DNA from: Promethearchaeota archaeon
Lineage (GTDB): Archaea; Asgardarchaeota; Lokiarchaeia; Sigyniarchaeales; SOKP01
Direction of reading: 5' to 3'
NCBI GenBank assembly: GCA_011364925.1
Contig: RDOA01000017.1
Location: 1-64,000 of the forward strand
Length of the DNA: 64,000 nucleotides
In this document: piece by piece, positions 1-10,016 of the stretch
Numbering within the stretch: position 1 is the first letter of the stretch
Layout of the letters: every line of letters begins with the position of its first letter
Translations under genes and position numbers: made by a program
Notes under the pieces: model-generated
Seen by the model: the letters and a program-made list of their open reading frames with translations, nothing else
Database searches by the model: none
Told to the model about the DNA's origin: nothing

Positions 1-1
1 A

Positions 2-433
2 CTTGGGAATGAAAAAGTTAAGGAACGATTTCTTACGGGAGGAATCGAAAAAATATCTATTTCTAAAGTTAAGAATGGTCAAATTCGAGAACCTGATAAT
101 GATTTTGATATATCGTTAATACAAGGTTTCAGCCAAAACTTCGATTTTTACAATATGAATTTCGAGATATTCTTGGAAGAATTAGTTAGAATTACAAAAC
201 CAAATGGTATAATCTGTATTTTTGCTCGAAAGGAATTGACACTTCCAGATTCTCCTTCTATATCTAATAATTTTGTAAGAAATATCTTTTCTTTGTATAA
301 TAAATCAATAAGAATCGAAGGAAACAACATTACTAAGGTCCATTTAAATGATGTTTTATTAAAAGCTGACTTAAAAAATATTCAAATTATTGAAGATGAA
401 GGTATAATAATTGGAATAGGTAATGTAGAATAG
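2..433 (+). CDS. C-terminal part of a SAM-dependent methyltransferase-like protein (truncated by window start)
   Basis: Frame is open from base 2 (LGNEKVKERFLTGGIEKISISK...) through the tracked ORF 155-433; 'FLEELVRITKPNGIICIFARKE' resembles a class I methyltransferase post-motif. Confidence 0.45.
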   Translation, partial: LGNEKVKERFLTGGIEKISISKVKNGQIREPDNDFDISLIQGFSQNFDFYNMNFEIFLEELVRITKPNGIICIFARKELTLPDSPSISNNFVRNIFSLYNKSIRIEGNNITKVHLNDVLLKADLKNIQIIEDEGIIIGIGNVE

Positions 434-438
434 CTTTC

Positions 439-1152
439 TTAATCTTCTAAAGTTTTAGCAAGGCCGTAATAAATAAAGCTGAGACCAAGAAAGACAATGA
501 TGAATATGATTATAGTATAAAAGAAAAACGATAGATGGAAAAAAATGAGTATACTAGTGAACATTGGATAGCTGAAGAATAATCCTACTCCCCCTATATA
601 AAACAAAAATCGTTTCTTTAATTCCTTATTTGTAAAACTACTTAAATTCTTAGAAGAGAGATATAAAGTTGCAATTAGCATTATCAGCAGCGTTATAAAG
701 AAGAATAAGAAAAATTCAAGATTCATAGTTGTGACTACTATACTGTTTGTTACTACTTCAATTGTCATTCCCTCAGGAATAAATAACATAATCGATGTGA
801 TTCCAAAATATATGATAAGATAGATAAGAATATTCTTCAATTTAGACATTATATCGTACTTAAATAGGATTAAAGAGTATAAAAATAATAAACCAGCACC
901 CCCAATAGCTCCTATAAAAAAAGCACTAACCGAAATTACAGTAGCAAGTAAAGATAATGCGGGATTTCTAAATAAAATGTAGAATGTTAGGACACTACTT
1001 GAAGACATGGTTAAACAGAACGAAGCAAACACTTGGTTTAACTTACTTCTCACATTTCTCCTCAAAGCCTTATATGTAATATAAATTATAATCCCAGAAT
1101 AGATAAGAAAAATTAAGTAGACTATAATGCTTAAAATGTAATCGAACGACAT
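439..1152 (-). CDS. Polytopic (about 7 TM) membrane protein, unknown function
   Basis: 237-aa ORF with repeated long hydrophobic segments. Confidence 0.7.
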   Translation of the reverse strand: MSFDYILSIIVYLIFLIYSGIIIYITYKALRRNVRSKLNQVFASFCLTMSSSSVLTFYILFRNPALSLLATVISVSAFFIGAIGGAGLLFLYSLILFKYDIMSKLKNILIYLIIYFGITSIMLFIPEGMTIEVVTNSIVVTTMNLEFFLFFFITLLIMLIATLYLSSKNLSSFTNKELKKRFLFYIGGVGLFFSYPMFTSILIFFHLSFFFYTIIIFIIVFLGLSFIYYGLAKTLED

Positions 1153-1359
1153 TAACGTAAATATTCTCCAAACTACAGCTTAATAGTGCATATTTTAGAT
1201 ATATATTTTATAAATTTTTTCACTTTACTCATTAAATAAATACTCAAATACATGTTTTTTTCAAAAATAGAAAAAATATGCTCTTAGTGTGAAGAAGAAT
1301 TTTTAAAATTTTAATAAAAAAATCATTTGAGAAAATATCTGAAAAAAAAAGAGTTAAAA

Positions 1360-1878
1360 TTAATCTCTTTTAAAAAATCCACTGATAAATCCTATAATTC
1401 CTCCAACTAACATAACGTAAGTCCCGAGGGCAACAGTTGCCATACTCAAAGTTCCCGACGGACCAATTTCTAAAGTGTAGGGTATTATTCCGGGAATTAT
1501 CCCTCCCGTATCTAAAAACACACCGACATAATTAATTATATCTGCAGGCATATCTAGACTTCCAAAGAGAATTGCCATAGTCATCGCGATTGGCATCAAT
1601 GACCCGATTATTGCTAATGCCCGACTTTTTACTCCAATAAGTATTAGAACTCCTGACGCTAAAAATAAGATATAACACGCTCCAACAATATAAATCACAA
1701 AAGTCGGAACGCCCCACAAAGCTGCTACAATCGCTGCGTTTGTAAAGTAGTCAGAAAGATTTTTAATTAATCCAATTCCGGAAGCATCAGCTAGTCCGAC
1801 TGTGAACCAAGTTAAGAAGAATGTGCCCACAAGAACAATTATGCCAGAGATTAAACTTAAAATAGATCCTTTTTCCAT
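1360..1878 (-). CDS. Small polytopic membrane protein
   Basis: 172-aa ORF, about 4 hydrophobic helices, ends FFKRD. Confidence 0.65.
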   Translation of the reverse strand: MEKGSILSLISGIIVLVGTFFLTWFTVGLADASGIGLIKNLSDYFTNAAIVAALWGVPTFVIYIVGACYILFLASGVLILIGVKSRALAIIGSLMPIAMTMAILFGSLDMPADIINYVGVFLDTGGIIPGIIPYTLEIGPSGTLSMATVALGTYVMLVGGIIGFISGFFKRD

Positions 1879-1978
1879 TTCACTAACCTTTTTTTTAATT
1901 TTATAATTAGATTTATTGAAATTAATAATCTTATAAGATTTTGTTTTTAATATAGCTTTCGTAATAGAATCTAAGTCA

Positions 1979-4147
1979 CTATGTATTAATATACTCTACC
2001 CATATAGGTCCAGCCCACGTCATCCTCCCATTATCTCCAACAACTCTTACTACATAAAAGTCAAAACCACCAGTATTTAACGTACTTGGGTCAATAGGAT
2101 TATCACTATAGCTATTGATATAATACTTTCCATCAACTTCGAGGCAATAAGGTTCAAAAGTTGCTCCAACTATGGGTTCAGCATCAAATACAGAAACATT
2201 GACTATTGGAGTGGATATATCTATTGATTGCCAGAGAAGTCCATTTTTCAAAATCTCGATTCTTCCTTCCCAATCGGGCGTCCAATGATTATTAACGGAA
2301 GCTGCTATTGATCTTTGACCCGCAGGCGAACCATCTTGAGCTAAAAAGATATTTATCTTTCTGTTTGAAAACTGATTACTTACAAGCAAAGTAGAACCTT
2401 GACCGACTTTCGTCCCATTAATATTAAAAAAAAGAATTGGTCTTCCATGGTCTGAGTTCGCGTAAATCTCTTGATCTTCTAAACCGCTAAATACGCCTTC
2501 TCTGGTTAAGTTATCAACAAAAGCAGCTGTTAATCCTCCTGGGTAGGGATGCTCGTTTCTTGTTAGCCAGATACTATAGGGACGTTGATGACCGATATAA
2601 GCTCTAGTGTGACTTAAACTGTGTCCTGAGTGTCCGTCGTGGTTATCTCCCGAACTATAAAGCGTCATCCTATATCCCATTTTAAATGCGTCCATGATTG
2701 AAGATCCATAAGTGTATTCTGGAGGAGGATCAATTGCTCCGCGATAATTTAACGGATCTCTCTGTTCGAATAAGAAATCTCCATGAACGGAGGATACTTC
2801 CGCAATTTTAACGTATTTGGGATTAATATAGGTCCAATCTTGGATATACGCTTTTTTCGTGGTATGGTGCGGTAACGCTAATGCTCTCGAACCAGTTTGC
2901 CCAGTAAATTCGTCCAAAGCGCTCCATAAGCCTTGAGTAGTAGGAATAGTGATATAGGATAGAATAGGATTCTTCAAAAGCTGATTTCCACTGAAGATAC
3001 AAGTGTAGTGTCCAGTCTGAACCTGTGTCCATTCGATTCCATGAAAAGTAACGAACTCATTTGGCTCATAGGCGAGATTGGTACCTCTCTCTAATCGATC
3101 TAACGACCCAGGATTCCACATCAAAATTTCTCCATGATCAGTTATAGCAGTAAATTCAAGCCCAGCGATGTAGCGAGCGTAATAAAGAGAGTGCTCAGGA
3201 GTTCCTGAACCATCAGAGAGTTCCGTGTGAGCGTGAAAATCTCCCCATACAATTAATTGCTCATTGATCGAGTAATTTTTCACTAGTATGGGATTGCTGT
3301 AATAAGTATTTAAAGTTATAGAGTCGTAAACTAATACATAATGGATTCCTGTGGTGTTAACGCTCATCTGAAAGTTATGAATGCCGTTATCTTTTCCATC
3401 CTTTATTTCATATGCGATATCCGATCCAAAAATCTGTCCGCTAAACGTGTAAGAATTAGGCAAATTCGCGATTGGATTGGTGATTTCACTCCCTGAACTA
3501 ATATTGAGAGAATAAAGTGAAAAATCAACAGTACCCTTATAAGTTGCACTTAAGCGTTCAAATTGGTCCCAGGCTTCAATTTTAAGTTCGAAGGGTTCGC
3601 CTATATTTGCCTTTGAAGGAGCATGAACCCAAAGTAAGCGAGGAGTGTTATCAAACATTACTCCGAGATCAATACTTATACTTGACCATAATAGTATTGG
3701 TGTTATAATTACTCCCAATTTTATCGCTAATCGAGCTTTGTTGGGAATTTTGTAAATTCGGGTTAATATCCGAGAATTAACTGTTTTTACGAAGTTTGTT
3801 TTCTTCTTTATGATACTCACGATTACTAATAGAACATCAAAAGTGAGAAAAATTCCAAGTCCTGAATAGATTGCTAAATTGAGGGGAGAAAGCGCTTTAT
3901 AATAAAAGACCAGCTGAGTTATGAACGCAATCGAGTACGAAAGAAGAACTCCATTTCTTTTCCAGGCAATGTCTTTAAAACCAATAAAATAGAAAACTCC
4001 TATTAACACTCCAATAAAGGACCAAAAATAAAAGAAAAAAGTTATAATTCCAAAGATGTATAACAACATCCTAGGGAGACGCCACCAAGGCGACGGCTCC
4101 GGTTTTCGAAAAAACTCAAAGATTCGATTATTTGATAACTTTTTCAT
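1979..4147 (-). CDS. Membrane-anchored PHP-domain (DUF3604-like) protein
   Basis: N-terminal TM helices; 'WGDFHAHTELSDGSGTPEHSLYYAR...FTAITDHGE' and 'ALPHHTTKK' PHP metal-site motifs. Confidence 0.8.
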   Translation of the reverse strand: MKKLSNNRIFEFFRKPEPSPWWRLPRMLLYIFGIITFFFYFWSFIGVLIGVFYFIGFKDIAWKRNGVLLSYSIAFITQLVFYYKALSPLNLAIYSGLGIFLTFDVLLVIVSIIKKKTNFVKTVNSRILTRIYKIPNKARLAIKLGVIITPILLWSSISIDLGVMFDNTPRLLWVHAPSKANIGEPFELKIEAWDQFERLSATYKGTVDFSLYSLNISSGSEITNPIANLPNSYTFSGQIFGSDIAYEIKDGKDNGIHNFQMSVNTTGIHYVLVYDSITLNTYYSNPILVKNYSINEQLIVWGDFHAHTELSDGSGTPEHSLYYARYIAGLEFTAITDHGEILMWNPGSLDRLERGTNLAYEPNEFVTFHGIEWTQVQTGHYTCIFSGNQLLKNPILSYITIPTTQGLWSALDEFTGQTGSRALALPHHTTKKAYIQDWTYINPKYVKIAEVSSVHGDFLFEQRDPLNYRGAIDPPPEYTYGSSIMDAFKMGYRMTLYSSGDNHDGHSGHSLSHTRAYIGHQRPYSIWLTRNEHPYPGGLTAAFVDNLTREGVFSGLEDQEIYANSDHGRPILFFNINGTKVGQGSTLLVSNQFSNRKINIFLAQDGSPAGQRSIAASVNNHWTPDWEGRIEILKNGLLWQSIDISTPIVNVSVFDAEPIVGATFEPYCLEVDGKYYINSYSDNPIDPSTLNTGGFDFYVVRVVGDNGRMTWAGPIWVEYINT

Positions 4148-4167
4148 TTTATCTCCTTCTGTAGAAC

Positions 4168-5346
4168 TCAGCTTTTAACTTCGATGTCAATTTGATCTAA
4201 AATTTCCATCAAATCTAACACTTGGAAGTCGAAATTGTAATGTGTTGCTGAATCTGATAAGTTTGTTTTACAGAATGGACATGTTGATGTAATAATTGTA
4301 GCTCCTGTTTCTTTTGCTTCCTCAAGGCGCTCTTTAGAAACTTCTAAAGCCCATTCAGGATATCCAATCTTTACACCACCCCCTGCTCCACAGCACCACG
4401 CAAAATTTCGGTTTCTTTTCATCTCTACTAATTTTAAACCGGGTATTTGCTTGTAAATTTCTCTCGGTAGCTCGTAAACTCCCATGTGTCTTCCCAAATG
4501 ACACGGATCGTGGTAAGTAACTGTCTTGTTGAATTCAGATTTAAACTCAATCTTTTTATCGTCAAGCAGTTTTTTTACCAACTCGAGGGAATGGTAGATT
4601 TCTAAATCGGAATCGTGTCCAAATCTCTTAAAATCTTTCGTTAACGTTTTATAACATCCAGCACATGAAGTTATAACTTTTGTCGCTCCCGCTTTTTTAA
4701 TTTGTTCGAGGTTGTAACCCATGTAATCATCGATAATGCTTAATTGACCAGTTCTGATCATCGGACTTGTGCAACAATGCTCGTCAATTAACGTAAAATC
4801 TATCCCTACCTTTTTCAAAAACCTGAGCGTAGAATCTCTGAGAGATTTTTGCCGATAATTGGAAGTACAACCAATAAAGTAAACCCATTCTGCTTTCTCC
4901 GGTAAATTGTACTCTTTTTTCAATTCTGAGTTATCTGAATTTGGATCACCATAAGGATTGCAGCTGTCTTCGCATCGACTCACTAAAAACTTTTGTTTTT
5001 CAGCAGGACCAATATTCTTAACAGCTAATTCTCTGAGCGCTTCTATCATTTCTACGATATAATCGGCGTGAGGCGCTTGACATGCGTCCATACATGCACC
5101 GCATGTTGTACAGGCAAATATAGGATCGATTAAATCTTCCGTCCATTCTAAATCTCCGTTTAAAACGCCTCGGATTATTCTAATTCGGCCGGACGCCCAA
5201 TACGATTCGAAGAGGAATTTTTCTCCGCTCGGACAGGATTTCTCGAATTCTTTATAGCTATATTTACACGTACTGCATTTGATGCACCGTTCAAACGCCA
5301 TTTCTAAAACATCTTTTCCGATCAAGCTATCATCTATTTCAACCAT
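4168..5346 (-). CDS. (Fe-S)-binding CCG-domain oxidoreductase (HdrD/GlcF-like)
   Basis: N-terminal CIKCSTCKYSYKEFEKSCPSG and CTTCGACMDACQAP Fe-S motifs; 'HCCTSP...SCAGCYK', 'WCCGAGGGVK...STCPFC' CCG domains. Confidence 0.9.
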   Translation of the reverse strand: MVEIDDSLIGKDVLEMAFERCIKCSTCKYSYKEFEKSCPSGEKFLFESYWASGRIRIIRGVLNGDLEWTEDLIDPIFACTTCGACMDACQAPHADYIVEMIEALRELAVKNIGPAEKQKFLVSRCEDSCNPYGDPNSDNSELKKEYNLPEKAEWVYFIGCTSNYRQKSLRDSTLRFLKKVGIDFTLIDEHCCTSPMIRTGQLSIIDDYMGYNLEQIKKAGATKVITSCAGCYKTLTKDFKRFGHDSDLEIYHSLELVKKLLDDKKIEFKSEFNKTVTYHDPCHLGRHMGVYELPREIYKQIPGLKLVEMKRNRNFAWCCGAGGGVKIGYPEWALEVSKERLEEAKETGATIITSTCPFCKTNLSDSATHYNFDFQVLDLMEILDQIDIEVKS

Positions 5347-6822
5347 TTATGTGTTCCACCTTCCTGGATTAAATATATTATTTGGATCCAAACAATGTTT
5401 TACTTTTTCAAAAAGAGCGATCCATCCTGGATTGATTTTCTTTCTTAATTTTGCGGTTATCCACGATGGAGTTTTATAGGGAATGCACCCTAAATCTATA
5501 CACACATCAGCAATTTCTTCCACTAGTTTGACAATTTTCTCTTGATCCTTGAATTTTTTAAACCTAAAAATAGGTCGGAATATAGCGTAATGTCCTCCCT
5601 TCATGATTTTAAGGTAATTAAATGGGGGAACTCCGTGTTTACGATAGAGCTCGTCGGTTTTTACAATCAGCTCTTCAAACTTGTGAGACGGAGCGTAAGC
5701 GCCAAACCACGTTAAACCACTATACTCGTGTAAAGATAAAATTTGTGAAGGTAAATCGTAAATATTACGGGCTTTTAAGTTGAATAGCTTTGCAAATTCG
5801 TTGTAGTCAATTACGTGAATATTAGTTCCTTCACTATTCAATTTCTCAATTATAGTATGAAGAATCTCTAACTTAGCGTTCATTTGGTTTTCAGTCTTTG
5901 CAGACATTGGCATTACTGCTGTATAAGGAGGCTCTTCAGGATATCTCACAGGTTCTGGGATACCCACTTCCATTTTTGCAACCTCTACTGAAAATGCGGC
6001 AACATCGTTAACAATTTCTGCTTTTCCAACCTCTCTTAAGAAGGGACCAATATCCGTTAATCCAAAACAGACTACGAGCTGAGGTTTTTCAATTGGTTCT
6101 TTTGGCCATAGTTGCACCGCACACTTTGTAACTAAACCTGTCATTCCCTGAAAGTTAACAAACAAACCCAAAAGATCGGGCATAGGATATCGACACCACC
6201 AACTATCGTCTTCCGCTTTGTCTTTACCATAAAAACAAGAGCCAATTCGAGCCACAGTGCCATCAGCCGTGATAACCTCAAGGCCGTTAATACTATCTGC
6301 CATTGAACCTATTTTAGCCCCTAAATTCGTCATACCACTTAACAACGCATTTCCTACTACGCCTGCATAAGGAGGTGCGTTCGGGAAGCTATACCTTAAG
6401 TTTGGATAATTTTCTTTTAAATATTTTTTAAGCTGACCGAAAGTAACTCCCGGTTCTAAAAGAGCGTACATCATGTTATCGTCGACATGAAGGATTTTAT
6501 TCATTTTTTTACCAAAATCAACAACAACTCCGCCGTAATCCGGAATAGTTAATCCACCTACATTATTTCCCGTCGTATAGGGAACGATTGGAATAGAATA
6601 TTCATTGCAAAATTTAACCAGTTCAATTAATTGTTCCTTATTTTCGGGTATCACAACAAAATCAGGCATATGCGGTTTGTTTTCAGTCATGTCCTGCGAA
6701 TAGGGATACAAGTCAACTGCTTTATCAGTAACATGTTCATTACCAAAAATTTCAATCAGCTTAGAATTAGTTTCTTCTCTTGAAATCTTATCAAAAACAT
6801 TTCTTTGTTCTGTTTGAGTCAT
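5347..6822 (-). CDS. FAD-binding oxidase (GlcD / lactate-glycolate dehydrogenase-like)
   Basis: FAD_binding_4-type N-terminus 'VIPENKEQLIELVKFCNEYSIPIVPYTTGNNVGG', C-terminal 'LDPNNIFNPGRW'; stop directly abuts the downstream start. Confidence 0.9.
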   Translation of the reverse strand: MTQTEQRNVFDKISREETNSKLIEIFGNEHVTDKAVDLYPYSQDMTENKPHMPDFVVIPENKEQLIELVKFCNEYSIPIVPYTTGNNVGGLTIPDYGGVVVDFGKKMNKILHVDDNMMYALLEPGVTFGQLKKYLKENYPNLRYSFPNAPPYAGVVGNALLSGMTNLGAKIGSMADSINGLEVITADGTVARIGSCFYGKDKAEDDSWWCRYPMPDLLGLFVNFQGMTGLVTKCAVQLWPKEPIEKPQLVVCFGLTDIGPFLREVGKAEIVNDVAAFSVEVAKMEVGIPEPVRYPEEPPYTAVMPMSAKTENQMNAKLEILHTIIEKLNSEGTNIHVIDYNEFAKLFNLKARNIYDLPSQILSLHEYSGLTWFGAYAPSHKFEELIVKTDELYRKHGVPPFNYLKIMKGGHYAIFRPIFRFKKFKDQEKIVKLVEEIADVCIDLGCIPYKTPSWITAKLRKKINPGWIALFEKVKHCLDPNNIFNPGRWNT

Positions 6823-6832
6823 TAAGATTTTC

Positions 6833-7261
6833 TCACCTTGTCTTTTTATTTAGTTCGTAATAATTGACATTTGGCTCTTGGGCAACCATTTGCATTGAGA
6901 CTACAAATATGTTGTAAAACCGCATAATTTTTTCGCTATCTTCGCCAAGACCTTCAATTTCCATTTTCTTTTCTTCGATGGCGTAAAACGGATTTAACCT
7001 ATCGTTGGCGATATCAAGCATCGTATTAACATGGATTTTTACCTTCATATCGGGCTCTGGGAGCTCTCTCCTTTCAAATCTAATGTTCTCGCCTTCAAAT
7101 ACCACTGTCACTGGGTAGAATGGCTCAATGTGAAGCACAATTTTTTTGTTCCAATCTTTTGCGTGTTTAATAAACTTCTTATCGTTCGCTCTAGAGGAAA
7201 AAACATTATATAAGGACAAGGAGATTAAATCGTCTGGAAATTCAATATTCAACATAAACAC
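6833..7261 (-). CDS. SCP2 sterol-transfer-like small protein
   Basis: 142-aa ORF; 'MKVKIHVNTMLDIANDRLNPFYAIEEKKMEIEGLGE' resembles SCP2-fold patterns; sits in the FAD-oxidase operon. Confidence 0.45.
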   Translation of the reverse strand: MFMLNIEFPDDLISLSLYNVFSSRANDKKFIKHAKDWNKKIVLHIEPFYPVTVVFEGENIRFERRELPEPDMKVKIHVNTMLDIANDRLNPFYAIEEKKMEIEGLGEDSEKIMRFYNIFVVSMQMVAQEPNVNYYELNKKTR

Positions 7262-7352
7262 TCATAAATTTTCAATTATTTTAATTAAATTATTTTTAAA
7301 TTCAAATTAGTAAATACATAAAAAAATTATTAAAGTTGAATCCATTTTGACT

Positions 7353-8384
7353 CTACTTTAACAGCGAAGCGTTTCTTTTTATTACATCTTCAGCTTTCGT
7401 TATTATTCGTTCAATGATGTCATTTACATCATCTATGCTGTCTATAATTCCAATTGACTGACCAAGTAATACCGCTCCTGTTGTAATATCTCCATTATAT
7501 ACTCTATCGTAAGCACCTAAGTCCCTTGCTCTTTGTTCAGATGTTATTGAATTTTCGTATTCGATCATTTCCTCTTTACTACTAGGAGCAGGATGAGCTA
7601 AAGCGTATTCGTTTTTATACAGACGAATTGGTCCAAAAGAACCTGTATAGAGCCCCGTATCTTGCGGTTGTCCTGGAGGAATCAACGCTTTGTACTTTTC
7701 GTGAAATTCACTCTGCTTAGAGGCGATAAATCTCGATCCCATTGCTATTGCTCCTGCACCCAACGAGAGTGCTGCCGCTAAAGACTCGCCAGTGGCAAAA
7801 CCTCCACAAGCAATCTTTGGTAGATCAGGGAAATACTTGTTGATTTGTTGGAGTAAAACAAGGGTGCTTACTCTCTCATACGATTGGTGTCCTCCCCCTT
7901 CAGTACCGGTTACTACTATTCCATCCACATTAGAATCTAAGCACTTTTTAGCTAACCATACTGCTGGAGCTACGTGGAAGTGCTTGACTTCCGAATTTTC
8001 GCGTAATTCTTGGAAATACTTGGATTCTGGAAGAAATCTTGAAGATCCTGCTGAAGTTAACCAATACTTACACTGATCGCGCATTTTTACATTATTCATT
8101 ACTATTTTCGGTAAGGATCTAACCATTTGTTTGACACCGGGATTATTTCGAGATGTAAGAATATTTAGACCAAATGGTTTATCTGTGTGCTCAATCATGT
8201 ATTCTATACTTGCTTTATGCTCTTCTACGGGATCTGTACCAACAATATTAACGTTTGACAACACCCCTAGCCCTCCAGCTTCACTTACAGCCAATGCTAA
8301 TTCACGGGTAAAGAAGGGACCCATTGGAGCGCTAAAAATAGGATGTTTAATCCCAAACATTTTAGTTATATTTGTTTCAATCAT
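7353..8384 (-). CDS. Nitronate monooxygenase family FMN protein
   Basis: 'HPIFSAPMGPFFTRELALAVSEAGGLGVLSN', 'VTGTEGGGHQ', 'IACGGFATGESLAAALSLGAGAIAMGSRF'. Confidence 0.92.
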   Translation of the reverse strand: MIETNITKMFGIKHPIFSAPMGPFFTRELALAVSEAGGLGVLSNVNIVGTDPVEEHKASIEYMIEHTDKPFGLNILTSRNNPGVKQMVRSLPKIVMNNVKMRDQCKYWLTSAGSSRFLPESKYFQELRENSEVKHFHVAPAVWLAKKCLDSNVDGIVVTGTEGGGHQSYERVSTLVLLQQINKYFPDLPKIACGGFATGESLAAALSLGAGAIAMGSRFIASKQSEFHEKYKALIPPGQPQDTGLYTGSFGPIRLYKNEYALAHPAPSSKEEMIEYENSITSEQRARDLGAYDRVYNGDITTGAVLLGQSIGIIDSIDDVNDIIERIITKAEDVIKRNASLLK

Positions 8385-8527
8385 TTAATATATCACCTTT
8401 ATTTTGATAAATTAGCAGAATTTTTAAAACTAATTCTTTAGAGGATATGTTTATAATCTGTTTGTTTTTTGATAACAACAAAAAGTATTTAATATTATCA
8501 AGGGAGTAACTCTTAACAAAATCAAAG

Positions 8528-10015
8528 TTGAAAAATATGATAAGCAGCGAAATCATCACCAAATTGGAAACAATTGTTGGAGAGAGATATGTTTCGGATG
8601 AACCAGAAATACAGTACTTATATCATTATGATTTTATTTCAGCAGAACCTGAAGGTAAGTGCGATATCGTTATTATGCCTGGTACAGCTGAAGAAGTCCA
8701 GAACATTGTGAAGATTGCAAATAATTTTAAAATACCGATTGTGCCTTGGGTTTCAGGTATTAATTTTGGGGGTATTGCTACTCCTAGAAAAGGTGGCATC
8801 GTTATTGATATGAGACGATTAAATAAAGTGTTAGAAGTGAACGAAGATGATATGTACGCTGTTGTAGAAGGAGGAATTACTTGGGCAGACCTTAAAGGCT
8901 ATTTAAATAAACACCATCCTGATTTTCAGGCGGGAATTACATGGTCACCTCCTGGAACGGGAGTGATTCCTTCACATTTATGCTATGGGATGTTTAATTT
9001 AGGAATGCTTGGTGGAACGGGAGCAGAGTTTATCAATGGACTTGAAGTAGTATTAGGTTCAGGAGAATTAGTAAAAATTGGCTCCTGTAGTCTTAGTAGT
9101 TATTGGTATGGAAGACAACCGTTACCTGACTTATCAGGACTATTTATTGGTTTCGAAGGTACGACAGGAATAATTACAAAAATGGCAATTAAATTATGGC
9201 CAAAATTACCCTTTCGTACAGATTACTTACCAATTGCCCAAACTGTTGAGGAAGGTGCCCCGATGATGCTTAAGTTAGCAAAAGCCGGGTTGGGGATAAT
9301 CGATCTTTTATTTATTAATCTCGGATGGGCCCAATCTTTAATGTGTCTTGACCAAGCTAACGTTGCTAATGATCCAGTTGAGTTAGGTCTACCAGATTTC
9401 TTAGGACTTATAACAACTCAAGCCTATACAGAAAAACAACATGAAGCGCAGTGTGAAGCCATAATTGATATTTGTAAAGAATTTAACCTCGATCCATTAA
9501 CATTAAAAGAACAAATGAAAAGTTTTCCTGAAAATATGCAGGGTATCATGGGCCATCTGACTCCGTCAACAGGTGGACAAGCACCAGTACAGTTCTGGGG
9601 GTGTTGGAATTTTTCACGAGGAGGAGGTGGAGAATGGGTAGGAAGTTATAATACAACTAGGAATGTCGTGAAATATTACCAACTATCAAGGGATGTTAGT
9701 CTAAAATACGGCAAACCTCCACAATATTATTGTCGATTTATGTTCGGAGGGCATTACTGTGTTACACGTACGAATATCAATTTCAACAAAAACAATCCCG
9801 AAGAAATCCTTAATGCACGTAAGTGTCTAAAAGAAATTCATGATGCTGTTCAACAGCTTGAAGGATCAATAATGTATAAACCTCCTTTATGGGCAGTAAA
9901 TTATTATAACGATAAAATGGACAGAAATATGTATCAGTTAATAAAAAGAGTAAAGGGTTTATTAGACCCTAATAATATAATGAACCCTGGTCAAGGGATT
10001 GAGGGTGAAAAATAG
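8528..10015 (+). CDS. FAD-binding oxidase (GlcD-like), second copy
   Basis: 'VIMPGTAEEVQNIVKIANNFKIPIVPWVSGINFGG...LLDPNNIMNPGQG'; TTG at 8528 or ATG at 8537. Confidence 0.9.
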   Translation: MKNMISSEIITKLETIVGERYVSDEPEIQYLYHYDFISAEPEGKCDIVIMPGTAEEVQNIVKIANNFKIPIVPWVSGINFGGIATPRKGGIVIDMRRLNKVLEVNEDDMYAVVEGGITWADLKGYLNKHHPDFQAGITWSPPGTGVIPSHLCYGMFNLGMLGGTGAEFINGLEVVLGSGELVKIGSCSLSSYWYGRQPLPDLSGLFIGFEGTTGIITKMAIKLWPKLPFRTDYLPIAQTVEEGAPMMLKLAKAGLGIIDLLFINLGWAQSLMCLDQANVANDPVELGLPDFLGLITTQAYTEKQHEAQCEAIIDICKEFNLDPLTLKEQMKSFPENMQGIMGHLTPSTGGQAPVQFWGCWNFSRGGGGEWVGSYNTTRNVVKYYQLSRDVSLKYGKPPQYYCRFMFGGHYCVTRTNINFNKNNPEEILNARKCLKEIHDAVQQLEGSIMYKPPLWAVNYYNDKMDRNMYQLIKRVKGLLDPNNIMNPGQGIEGEK

Positions 10016-10016
10016 T

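Noticed and set aside
9999-10016. 17-nt overlap of the FAD-oxidase and CCG genes as annotated in the ORF track
   Set aside because: Explained by a TTG start call; the ATG at 10017 gives no overlap.
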